DNA from: an uncultured Candidatus Melainabacteria bacterium
Lineage (GTDB): Bacteria > Cyanobacteriota > Vampirovibrionia > Gastranaerophilales > Gastranaerophilaceae
NCBI GenBank assembly: GCA_937898445.1
Contig: CALEJY010000106.1
Location: 1 to 19,119 of the forward strand
DNA length: 19,119 nucleotides
Direction of reading: 5' to 3'
The notes under the pieces are model-generated. The model saw only the letters and a program-made list of their open reading frames with translations. It was not told the DNA's origin and did not search any database. The position numbers were made by a program, and so were the translations under genes. Positions 6,688-14,155 of the stretch are shown here, piece by piece (the stretch's first letter is position 1; each line of letters opens with the position of its first letter).

Positions 6688-6693
6688 ATTATA
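6688..6693 (-). promoter_or_regulatory. -10 element of nanE, leaderless configuration
   Basis: A perfect TATAAT on the minus strand ends six bases before the ATG at 6681. Transcription would therefore begin at or next to the start codon, which agrees with the lack of a Shine-Dalgarno. No good -35 is found at 16-18 bases (ACCTCA at 17), so the assignment rests on the -10 and its position. Confidence 0.45.
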
Positions 6694-6715
6694 CATTAAA
6701 AATTTATATTTGAGG

Positions 6716-6721
6716 TATAAT
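6716..6721 (+). promoter_or_regulatory. -10 element for the M16 peptidase-UDG operon
   Basis: TATAAT on the plus strand, about 93 bases before the peptidase ATG. The -35 region at 17 bases (ACATTA) is poor. A leader of about 85 bases would follow. It lies only about 25 bases from the oppositely directed nanE -10, so one regulator could act on both. Confidence 0.4.
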
Positions 6722-6737
6722 ATTTGAAAAGGTAACA

Positions 6738-6788
6738 GGACGATAAGACGATAGGTCTATAAGTCCATATAGTGAGAGTTTAAAAACT
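6738..6788 (+). promoter_or_regulatory. Structured 5' leader of the M16 peptidase message
   Basis: Two stem-loops can form in the leader. The first nests AGAC/GTCT (6746-6749, 6755-6758) inside GGAC/GTCC (6738-6741, 6763-6766) with a 4x4 internal loop (GATA/ATAA). The second is AGTTT/AAACT at 6777-6788 with a 2-nt loop. The RBS GAGAGG at 6802-6807 stays free. I recognise no known riboswitch; these helices are short and may be chance. Confidence 0.3.
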
Positions 6789-6814
6789 TAAAATTTATAT
6801 AGAGAGGTTCTAAT

Positions 6815-8143
6815 ATGCAAAAAAGCACAGTAAAATATCCGTTCCTTACAGAAAATGTAGAAATTTACGAAAGAGAAAACGGGCATAAAATCGTTTTAGC
6901 TCATAAAGAAGGTGAACTTGTAAACATTAGCACTTGGGTAAAAACAGGTTCTATCAACGAAGATGACAAAATCAACGGAATTTCGCACTTTTTGGAACAC
7001 TTGATGTTTAAGGGAACTCACAAACACAAAGCAGGATATTTTGACAGAACTTTGGAAGCAAAAGGAGCTATTGTTAACGCTGCAACTTGGAAAGATTATA
7101 CTTTTTACTATGTAACTCTACCAAAAGGTGCAGAAGACAAAGATTTGGATTTAGCTATCGAACTTCACGCTGATATGATGCTTGATCCAGTTTTGCCGGA
7201 AGAAGAAATCGGTTCTCCATTTGACCTTAACAACCCAAAAGTTACAGACAAAAGGGAACGTCACGTTGTAATTGAAGAAATCAGAATGCGCAAAGACCAA
7301 AACTGGACTAAAGTTTATAACGCATGCAATTTCAATATGTACAAAAAACACCCTTACAAAAGAGATGTAATCGGCACTCCTGAAATCATTTCTCAAGTAA
7401 CTCGTGACGAGATTATGAATTACTACAAAACATTCTATTCTCCTGAAAATATGACAACAATTATTGTTGGAGATTTTGATAAAGACAAAATTCTTGCAAA
7501 AGTTGAAAAAGAATTTGATTTTAAAGGTCGCCCAAACGCTCCAAAAAGAGTAAACGAAATAGATACTCCGACTGATCACACTATTGTCGTTGAAAACAAA
7601 GGTCAAACAAATACATCATATTTGATGATAGGATTTTTAGGACCAAAAGCTAATCAGTTAAAAGAAAATATTGAACTTGACATAATTAGCATTATTTTAG
7701 GCGAAAGCACAAGTTCAAGAATGTATCAAAACTTGATTGAAAAGCAACCTGAACAAATCTTTATGTTAGCTAATGCCGAACATTATCAATTCAAAGACGG
7801 AAACAATTTCTTTGTTCAAGCAAACTTTAAACCTGAAAAGAAAGATGTTGCAATTAAACTCGTAAAAGAAGAAATCGCAAACCTTATTAACAACAAGATT
7901 TCAGAAGAAGAACTTGAAAAAGCTAAAAAGAAAATCAAATCACGTTTTGCATACGCTGCAGAAACTGTTTCTGAAATCGGGGAAACAATCGGTTACTATA
8001 TGACAGTTTGTGAGGATTTGAAATTAATCGAAGATTATCTAAAAGACTTAGATGCAATTACAATTTCTGACCTTGAAGAAACTGTAAAAAAATACTTAAA
8101 CATTAATAACGCAGTAATTTCAATCCTTGAGCCTGAAAAATAG
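6815..8143 (+). CDS. M16 family zinc metallopeptidase
   Basis: A pitrilysin/insulinase-type peptidase of 442 aa, the usual length of bacterial M16B proteins of one N-terminal catalytic and one C-terminal half. The inverted zinc motif HFLEH (H58, E61, H62) is intact, and the third ligand is probably E154 or E155 in VVIEEIRMRKD. The usual distance is about 76 residues after the motif; here it is about 92, because of an insertion around 131-148 (containing GSPFDLNNPKVTDK). The C-terminal half keeps the Y/R-type region (SSRMYQNLIEKQ) seen in the family. There is no signal peptide, so it should be cytoplasmic, or processed like mitochondrial and protist relatives. AGAGAGG seven bases upstream sets the ATG. 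It is followed 15 bases later by the uracil-DNA glycosylase gene. Substrate unknown; small peptides are typical. Confidence 0.93.
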   Translation: MQKSTVKYPFLTENVEIYERENGHKIVLAHKEGELVNISTWVKTGSINEDDKINGISHFLEHLMFKGTHKHKAGYFDRTLEAKGAIVNAATWKDYTFYYVTLPKGAEDKDLDLAIELHADMMLDPVLPEEEIGSPFDLNNPKVTDKRERHVVIEEIRMRKDQNWTKVYNACNFNMYKKHPYKRDVIGTPEIISQVTRDEIMNYYKTFYSPENMTTIIVGDFDKDKILAKVEKEFDFKGRPNAPKRVNEIDTPTDHTIVVENKGQTNTSYLMIGFLGPKANQLKENIELDIISIILGESTSSRMYQNLIEKQPEQIFMLANAEHYQFKDGNNFFVQANFKPEKKDVAIKLVKEEIANLINNKISEEELEKAKKKIKSRFAYAAETVSEIGETIGYYMTVCEDLKLIEDYLKDLDAITISDLEETVKKYLNINNAVISILEPEK

Positions 8144-8158
8144 AATATAAGAGGAATT

Positions 8159-8758
8159 ATGCAAGAAGCAACAACTCAAGAAAAAGAAGAACTTGAAAAA
8201 ATTCGAGAAAAATGTCTTAATTGTCAAAAATGTTCATTAGGCAAAACAAGGACTAATATTGCTTTTTCAGCAGGAATTCCGAACCACAAACTTATGCTAA
8301 TCGGCGAAGCTCCGGGATATTATGAAGATCAGAAAGGTGAACCTTTTGTCGGCAAAGCAGGACAATTATTAGACAAAATTTTTGCCTCAGTCGGTTTGTC
8401 ACGTCAAAAAGATGTTTATATCTGTAACACAATCAAATGCAGACCACCCGAAAACCGTGACCCGTTACCCGAAGAAAAAGAAGCTTGTCGAGAATATCTT
8501 GATGCACAAATAAATATCTTAAAACCTCGAATAATCCTATTATGCGGGAGAGTAGCAGTGCAATCAATTTTATGCACAACACAAGGGATTACCAAAATCA
8601 GAGGCAAATGGTACGAAGGTCCAAACATGTCAAAAATGATGCCTATTTTTCACCCATCATATTTACTAAGAAATGATGCTCGGACAAAAGGTAGCCCCAA
8701 ATGGCTTATGTGGCAAGATATTCAAGAAATCAAGCGAGTTTATTCTCAAATGGATTAA
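8159..8758 (+). CDS. Uracil-DNA glycosylase, family 4 (4Fe-4S)
   Basis: Removes uracil from DNA, starting base-excision repair of deaminated cytosine. Family 4 features are complete in 199 aa: motif 1 GEAPG (49-53) with a following G-x-PFVG-x-AG; the four probable Fe-S cysteines C22, C25 (CQKCSLGKTR), C94 (TIKCRPPENRDP) and C110 (EEKEAC); and motif 2 HPSYLLRN with H165. A further C19 precedes the cluster. The ATG at 8159 has AGAGG five bases upstream. It follows the M16 peptidase by 15 bases and its last four bases overlap the end of the convergent dGTPase-like gene, so there is no room for a terminator between them. Confidence 0.95.
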   Translation: MQEATTQEKEELEKIREKCLNCQKCSLGKTRTNIAFSAGIPNHKLMLIGEAPGYYEDQKGEPFVGKAGQLLDKIFASVGLSRQKDVYICNTIKCRPPENRDPLPEEKEACREYLDAQINILKPRIILLCGRVAVQSILCTTQGITKIRGKWYEGPNMSKMMPIFHPSYLLRNDARTKGSPKWLMWQDIQEIKRVYSQMD

Positions 8759-9783
8759 TAAATTTTTGCAAGTTTGAATAAATAATCTTCTTTTGCTCCG
8801 GATTTAAAACCAGTCGGAATAAAGTTTTCTTTATATTTTTCAACCGCATATCTATCTGTCATGCCAGAGATGTAATCAGTTACAATGCGTTCAATTTTAC
8901 ATTCATCGCAAACAGGTTTGAGCATATCACAATATAAGAAAAACAATTCTCTAATTACATTACGAGCTTTCTTTTCTTCCAATTTTGCAGGAGATGCGTC
9001 TTCATAAACATTTTCAAACATCCACTGTCTTAATTTAGTTGTATAATGCCAACCTTCTTCACTCATAGAAACTTCAGGTTTTCCGATAGAATTTACAACG
9101 ATTTCATTAATCATTTTACTCAAACGTTTACTTTGAATAGATGTAAAATACTCAATACAATCTTTTGGCAAATCGCTTTCGGCAATAATTCCTGCACGGA
9201 TAGAATCTTCTATATCGTGGTTAATATAAGCAATTTTATCTGCTAATTGAACAATTTGAGCTTCAGGAGTTTTTGGAGTATAACCCCAAGTGTGAGTTAA
9301 AATCCCGTCAATAGTTTCTTGACAAAGGTTCAAATCTTCCAAAACTTCAACAACTCTTACACTTTGAATATTATGGTGAAAACCGCCTTTCACAAGTTCA
9401 TTCAAAACACCTTCGCCACAATGCCCAAATGGAGTATGCCCCAAATCGTGACCTAGTGAAATTGCCTCAACCAAATCTTCATTAAAATCCAATGCTCTTG
9501 CAATAGATCTGCCGATTTGAGAAACTTCAAGTGTATGGGTCAAACGAGTTCTGAAATGGTCATCAAAAGGTGACAAAAACACTTGCGTTTTATGTTTCAA
9601 ACGTCTGAAAGCTTTTGAGTGCAATATTCTATCCCTGTCACGTTGAAACTCTGTTCTCATAGGACAAGGTTCTATTTTCTTTTTTCTACCTTTTGAAAAA
9701 CGACTTTTTGTCGCATATTCATTCAAATTATCAATTTCACGTTGTTCTAATTTATATCTTATTGTATCTTCTGTTTTAATCAT
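8755..9783 (-). CDS. dGTPase-like HD-domain triphosphohydrolase
   Basis: Member of the Dgt group, which hydrolyses dNTPs (classically dGTP) to nucleoside and triphosphate, or acts as a related HD hydrolase. Metal ligands of the HD domain are visible: H83 in RLTHTLEV, H112-D113 in GHDLGHTPFGH, and the distal aspartate in LADKIAYINHDIED. The N-terminal RILHSKAFRRLKHKTQVF motif is typical. At 342 aa it belongs to the shorter type (about 330-380), not the 505-aa E. coli enzyme, so the nucleotide preference is open. RBS: GAGG nine bases before the ATG. It is the last gene of the minus-strand envelope block, 45 bases after the 551-aa gene. Confidence 0.92.
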   Translation of the reverse strand: MIKTEDTIRYKLEQREIDNLNEYATKSRFSKGRKKKIEPCPMRTEFQRDRDRILHSKAFRRLKHKTQVFLSPFDDHFRTRLTHTLEVSQIGRSIARALDFNEDLVEAISLGHDLGHTPFGHCGEGVLNELVKGGFHHNIQSVRVVEVLEDLNLCQETIDGILTHTWGYTPKTPEAQIVQLADKIAYINHDIEDSIRAGIIAESDLPKDCIEYFTSIQSKRLSKMINEIVVNSIGKPEVSMSEEGWHYTTKLRQWMFENVYEDASPAKLEEKKARNVIRELFFLYCDMLKPVCDECKIERIVTDYISGMTDRYAVEKYKENFIPTGFKSGAKEDYLFKLAKIY

Positions 9784-9828
9784 TATTATAATCCTCTACC
9801 TGCATTCTATCAGAAATTTATGAGATGG

Positions 9829-11484
9829 CTATACTTTATCTGATTGAGGTTTGAACATATCTTTAACCTCTTTTGCGTGGAAAGACACATCCAACGAATA
9901 TTTTTTACGAACATTGTCGACTGCCTCACCAACTTTATTAATAGCCCAGCCGGAAATCAAACCAAAGAACATCGCTTTTCCACCGGAAATTAACCTTGCA
10001 GTACAATATAGAGAAGTTGCAATCGCACCGATTGCCGGAATTCCGTATTTCAAAGATGCTGAAATCTTTTCGTCTTTTCCATCAGCTTTATTAACATAAT
10101 AGCCTACAGCTCCAACTGTTCCAACAATTGACAAAACATCTGTCGGCGCAGAGCCTAACCTCAAATCCCTTGCTTTGTCAACATACTGAACTGTTTCAAT
10201 ATCAATTGATTTATCAAGTGATTTAATTGCAGATTGAACTTTAGATTTCAATTTCAAATATTCGTTTCTAGGCAAATATGCCTTGTATGTAGTTAAAATT
10301 TCTTGTAATTCACCTTTTGAACTCTTTGAAATTATATCTTCTACTTCTGCAACGTATGAAGAAATTGATTTTACTGCATCTTCGTTATAGCCATATTCTT
10401 TAGAATTTTTCGCAAAACTATCGCTTAATTTTTTCAAATTATTTTTAATAACTTTGATTGTATTGTTTCTTTGTGTAAGATGTTCGTCATCAGAAAGCTT
10501 TTTATATTTATTCAAATTGTTACGCAAACTAGACATAATATCGTTTGTCGCAGCATCTTTTGGGTTTACGAATTTTTGAATATTGTTAAGAGCCGTCGAT
10601 GTCGCTTTGTAGTTGTCGCTTATATCGTGAGTAATTAATTGTCTTAATACTCCGGTTTTGTTTGCCAACTTCATTTTTGCAGGCAACATATAATCCTCTG
10701 CAATAAAGGTTTGCCACATGTTTTTTGATTTAAAGTTTTTTACATCTTTTAAACTTGCATCCCAGAAAAATTCAAACAACCCGTCAGTCGCATTACGAAC
10801 ATCTTTTAATCTCGCGGTTCTAGCATTCACCCCGAAACCTTTTTCAAGATTTTCGTTAACCTTTGCAATTCTCAAACCTGCAAAATTTAAAGCATCAGCG
10901 ACATTTTTATCATTAGGATGGTTTCTCAAAATTCTTTCATTTAATGAATTAAAATATTCCGTTAAATTAGCGAATTTTTTATGTGTAGAAGAATAAGAGG
11001 AGTTAACTGTTTTACGGCTTATTTTGTCAAAAAATCGTGTAATTCCTTCATGAATATTACGAGTAAACGTTCTTTCACCATCTTTTCCCCACATAATTCG
11101 CTGGCAAGCAACATCTTTTAGAGAAGTAAAATTGTTTACACTTCCGGATTTTTCAATAAACGAGTTAACCTTACTCAACGCAAATCGGTAGAAGTTTTTC
11201 AACTTGCCGCCACTTGCCATTCTGCGTTCCAATTTTACACGCCATTTATCAAGTAACTTTGCAGCCCCTTTGTTTAATCCGCCACTAAACAACGCAAGAG
11301 TTCCAAAGCCAACTACCAAAGCCGAAATTGCAATAGTTTTACCTAACAAATGACTTTTTTTATTCTTCTCATCTTCGGGATTTACGCTTAAAGGAGCATT
11401 CAAAAAATAACCGTTTTGCGGCTGAGAAAAGTCCTTAAAAGCACGACTATATGTATTATTTGTAGCTACTACATTACTAATCAT
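9829..11484 (-). CDS. Hypothetical membrane-associated protein, 551 aa
   Basis: I do not recognise a family. A polar N terminus (1-45) rich in N, S and Q leads to a hydrophobic helix at about 46-66 (LLGKTIAISALVVGFGTLAL), then a long, lysine-rich, mostly helical region (about 75-440) with no cysteine cluster or catalytic motif. Three hydrophobic, glycine-rich segments follow (449-463, 479-499, 503-515) and a charged 35-residue tail. There is no cleavable signal peptide. Such a layout suggests an inner-membrane protein with a large helical domain on one side. AAGGTAAC precedes the ATG at 11484. It lies between lpxB (62 bases upstream) and the dGTPase-like gene. Likely lineage-specific. Its place after the lipid A genes hints at an envelope role, but this is context only. 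Confidence 0.8.
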   Translation of the reverse strand: MISNVVATNNTYSRAFKDFSQPQNGYFLNAPLSVNPEDEKNKKSHLLGKTIAISALVVGFGTLALFSGGLNKGAAKLLDKWRVKLERRMASGGKLKNFYRFALSKVNSFIEKSGSVNNFTSLKDVACQRIMWGKDGERTFTRNIHEGITRFFDKISRKTVNSSYSSTHKKFANLTEYFNSLNERILRNHPNDKNVADALNFAGLRIAKVNENLEKGFGVNARTARLKDVRNATDGLFEFFWDASLKDVKNFKSKNMWQTFIAEDYMLPAKMKLANKTGVLRQLITHDISDNYKATSTALNNIQKFVNPKDAATNDIMSSLRNNLNKYKKLSDDEHLTQRNNTIKVIKNNLKKLSDSFAKNSKEYGYNEDAVKSISSYVAEVEDIISKSSKGELQEILTTYKAYLPRNEYLKLKSKVQSAIKSLDKSIDIETVQYVDKARDLRLGSAPTDVLSIVGTVGAVGYYVNKADGKDEKISASLKYGIPAIGAIATSLYCTARLISGGKAMFFGLISGWAINKVGEAVDNVRKKYSLDVSFHAKEVKDMFKPQSDKV

Positions 11485-11546
11485 ACGTTACCTTATATAT
11501 ATTAACGCACGAAACACTAAAATTTTGCCTTTTTTATAAAGAATTG

Positions 11547-12671
11547 TTAATTGTAAAGAGCCTCAGCTATAACATTTGCAGCCTCTTTTGAAGAAACTTT
11601 ATCAGACAACAAACGTTTAACTTCTCCCAATTCTGCAATATTTTTGGCTCTATAGTCTTTATCGAAAAGTAATTTTTCAATTTTATAAGAAATTTTTTGC
11701 ACGCAAACATCACCCTGAATAATTTCAGGAACAATCGATTTATCCGCAATAATGTTTGGCAAAGAAACTCGTTTTATACATCTTACAACCAAATAAATCA
11801 AATAAAACAACCACGGACCTCTATAAGCAATAACCATTGGAGTTTGGTATAAACAAGCCTCTAAAGCAACCGTACCTGATGCCAAAATTAACGCATCAGA
11901 AACACTCAACAACGCTTGATTTTCGCCCTTTATTACAGGGAAAGGAGCTTTTTTCAAAAAATTGTTGTACACGCTATCCGACAAATTTGGTGCGTGCGAA
12001 ATACAAAATTGCAAATCAGGATGTTTTTTCTGCAAATCCAAAGCTGATTTGATAAAAACATTCATCAGATATTTCAATTCAAACACTCTTGAACCCGGAA
12101 AAATTGAAACCAATTTTTTGTTTTTATCAAAGCCATGTTTTTCAAAAAACTCATCTCTATCAGCTTTTTGAGGCAACTGAGAAACTAACGGGTGTCCGCA
12201 ATAATGAGTTTTTATCCCGTAACTTTCATACATCTCTTTTTCAAATGGGAAAATACACAAAACCTCATCCACATTTTTTTTAATCGTATTAATTCGCCAT
12301 TTTCTACTTGCCCAAACTTGTGGCGGTATATAATAAAAAACTTTTATCCCTGCACGACGCAAAAATTTTGATATATTAAGATTGAAAACGCCATAATCAA
12401 TCAACAATACCAAATCAGGTTTATATTCTTTAGTAAGATAATCAACAACTTTTTTGCCTAACATCAAGTGATCTGCAACAATCTTAAAAGACAAGCCAAC
12501 TGCACCCATTTTCTTTTGGTCAGAAAAAAGTTTTACACCGGCACGACGTAAATTTTCACCGCCGACACCTTCTATTTCAATGTCATGATGAGCAGCTTTC
12601 AAAGCCTCTACAACATGTGATGCGTGGATATCTCCTGAATATTCACCTGTAATAATAAAAAGTTTTTTCAT
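11547..12671 (-). CDS. lpxB: Lipid-A-disaccharide synthase
   Basis: A GT19 glycosyltransferase that joins UDP-2,3-diacylglucosamine and lipid X into the beta-1,6-linked lipid A disaccharide at the inner membrane. Motifs: GEYSGDIHAS at the N terminus (family GE-x-SGD), GVGG, PPQVWASRKWR, HYCGHPLV, SIFPGSRVFELK and the C-terminal donor site SGTVALEACLYQTPMVIAY. The 374-aa length is standard. Start at 12671 lies three bases after the lpxI stop with no clear Shine-Dalgarno, so it probably depends on coupled translation. It shows the cell makes lipid A, hence a true outer membrane. Confidence 0.96.
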   Translation of the reverse strand: MKKLFIITGEYSGDIHASHVVEALKAAHHDIEIEGVGGENLRRAGVKLFSDQKKMGAVGLSFKIVADHLMLGKKVVDYLTKEYKPDLVLLIDYGVFNLNISKFLRRAGIKVFYYIPPQVWASRKWRINTIKKNVDEVLCIFPFEKEMYESYGIKTHYCGHPLVSQLPQKADRDEFFEKHGFDKNKKLVSIFPGSRVFELKYLMNVFIKSALDLQKKHPDLQFCISHAPNLSDSVYNNFLKKAPFPVIKGENQALLSVSDALILASGTVALEACLYQTPMVIAYRGPWLFYLIYLVVRCIKRVSLPNIIADKSIVPEIIQGDVCVQKISYKIEKLLFDKDYRAKNIAELGEVKRLLSDKVSSKEAANVIAEALYN

Positions 12672-12674
12672 TTT

Positions 12675-13490
12675 TTACACAGCCATAATTACAATACCGT
12701 TTTTGTCAGCATATTCAATTACTTTTTCCTGATCAACGATAATTGTTTCATTTGCTTCAACCGCAATCAAATCAGCCTTATATTTTTTCATTGTTTTCAA
12801 AGTTCTCAATCCGATTGCAGGAATATCAAATCTCTTGTCTTGGAACGGTTTAGAAACTTTTACAACTACGGCATTTTTCTTAGCCATCTTAGCACCACGT
12901 TTAATACACATATCAGTGCCTTCTATAGCCTCAACTGCCATAATCATTTTATCTTTAATTACAACTGACTGACCAACATCGACTTTACCCATTTCTTTAG
13001 CAAGCCAAAAGCCGTAATTTACGTCTTCCATCTGTTTTTCAGTCGGTTTTAAATTCCCCAAAACACCTGATGGAATCATCAAGTTTTTGATAAAAATAGT
13101 TTGATCCAAAACAGAAATATTATGTTTTTCAAATTCTTTTACAATCAAAAGCATAACTTCGTCATCATTTAATCTTTTTACAGATTTCAAAATTTCGATA
13201 GCTCTTGCATCAAACTTATGAAGTTGCAACAAAACACGTTTATGAACTTTTCCTAAAAAAGTCACCTGTTTAATTTCTTCATCAGTAAAAATCTTTTCAA
13301 TTCTAGTCATTTCACCAGGATGACAAGAATATACTTTTGAACAATATTTTTTTAATTCTTTTACATTATCATTTGCAAGGGAAATACAAATGACTTCAAA
13401 CCCATTTTCTTTTGCGTGGCGAGCCATTTCTACAGGAAGAATTCCATCTCCAGCTATTAAACCTTGCTTATTTTCTAACATTATTGACAC
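12675..13490 (-). CDS. lpxI: UDP-2,3-diacylglucosamine pyrophosphatase LpxI (DUF1009)
   Basis: Cleaves UDP-2,3-diacylglucosamine to lipid X and UMP, the step before LpxB. LpxI replaces LpxH in many bacteria. The 271-aa product shows the family pattern: N-terminal GLIAGDGILPVEMARHA, GKVHKRVLLQ, a central EKQMEDVNYGFWLAKEMGK, GTDMCIKRGAKMA and the C-terminal KPFQDKRFDIPAIGLRT, where the D-x-RFD-x-P motif is the DUF1009 hallmark. Start: GTG at 13490 has GAGG nine bases upstream; an ATG three codons later (13481) fits the usual family N terminus but is poorly spaced from the RBS. It sits 38 bases after the class II aldolase gene and 3 bases before lpxB, so lipid X is made and used by adjacent gene products. 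Confidence 0.95.
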   Translation of the reverse strand: MSIMLENKQGLIAGDGILPVEMARHAKENGFEVICISLANDNVKELKKYCSKVYSCHPGEMTRIEKIFTDEEIKQVTFLGKVHKRVLLQLHKFDARAIEILKSVKRLNDDEVMLLIVKEFEKHNISVLDQTIFIKNLMIPSGVLGNLKPTEKQMEDVNYGFWLAKEMGKVDVGQSVVIKDKMIMAVEAIEGTDMCIKRGAKMAKKNAVVVKVSKPFQDKRFDIPAIGLRTLKTMKKYKADLIAVEANETIIVDQEKVIEYADKNGIVIMAV

Positions 13491-13528
13491 TTTTAATTTC
13501 CTCTTTTACTAAATTAATTATATCACAA

Positions 13529-14155
13529 CTATTTTTTTAGAGAATTAATCTCATCAACTTGCGCCTTATTGAACAAAACCGCACCGCCCAACATTTTTGT
13601 ATTAAATACAACCTGAGCATAACTTTCAGCAAGTTCCAACTTCAAAAAAGCATCTTTAATCGTCTTATCCCCGACAACAAACCCATGATTTGCCATCAAA
13701 ACTGCATCATAATCTTTAAAATACAACGCAGTTTTTTCAACCAAATCCATTGAACCAGGTAAACCATATTCTGCCAAAGGAATTTGTCCGAAATAAAAAA
13801 CATTTTCTGCCATAATCGGCTCATCCAACGCAATATGGCAACATGCAAATGAACTCAAATATGGCGGATGAACATGGATAATATAATTTACATCCGGTCT
13901 TTGTTTATAAAACTCTGCATGCAACATCTTTTCAGAAGACGGCTTTTTATTACCTTCAATCAAATTGCCGTCATAATCCATCAAAACAAGCTCATCTTCC
14001 GACAAATAACCGTTTGAAAAACCAGATGAAGTAATCAAAATCTTATCTTCATATCGAGCAGAAAAATTTCCTGAATAACCAGGAGTAAAATTCTTTACTC
14101 CGGCAAGTTTGCCATATTCAATCAATTCAGCTTTTAATTCATCTAAACTTTTCAT
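13529..14155 (-). CDS. Class II aldolase/adducin family protein
   Basis: A zinc-dependent aldolase or epimerase of the FucA/AraD family, 208 aa. Zinc and catalytic residues line up with L-fuculose-1-phosphate aldolase: E75 (SSEKMLHAEF), H94 and H96 (IIHVHPPY), H157 (MANHGFVVG). The phosphate-binding segments GYSGNFSARY (26-35) and ITSSG (41-45) are also present. Candidates are L-fuculose-1-P aldolase, L-ribulose-5-P 4-epimerase, methylthioribulose-1-P dehydratase or another sugar-phosphate lyase; the motifs do not separate these. The ATG directly follows the stop of the LptD-like gene with no spacer (TAG-ATG). Its place between lptD-like and lpxI is unusual and suggests a role in supplying or trimming an envelope sugar, which is inference. 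Confidence 0.9.
   Translation of the reverse strand: MKSLDELKAELIEYGKLAGVKNFTPGYSGNFSARYEDKILITSSGFSNGYLSEDELVLMDYDGNLIEGNKKPSSEKMLHAEFYKQRPDVNYIIHVHPPYLSSFACCHIALDEPIMAENVFYFGQIPLAEYGLPGSMDLVEKTALYFKDYDAVLMANHGFVVGDKTIKDAFLKLELAESYAQVVFNTKMLGGAVLFNKAQVDEINSLKK

Noticed and set aside
7151..7606. 151-codon open frame on the minus strand
   Set aside because: It lies wholly antisense to the M16 peptidase; its F-, V- and N-rich translation with clustered aromatics is typical of the reverse of an AT-rich gene and has no RBS.
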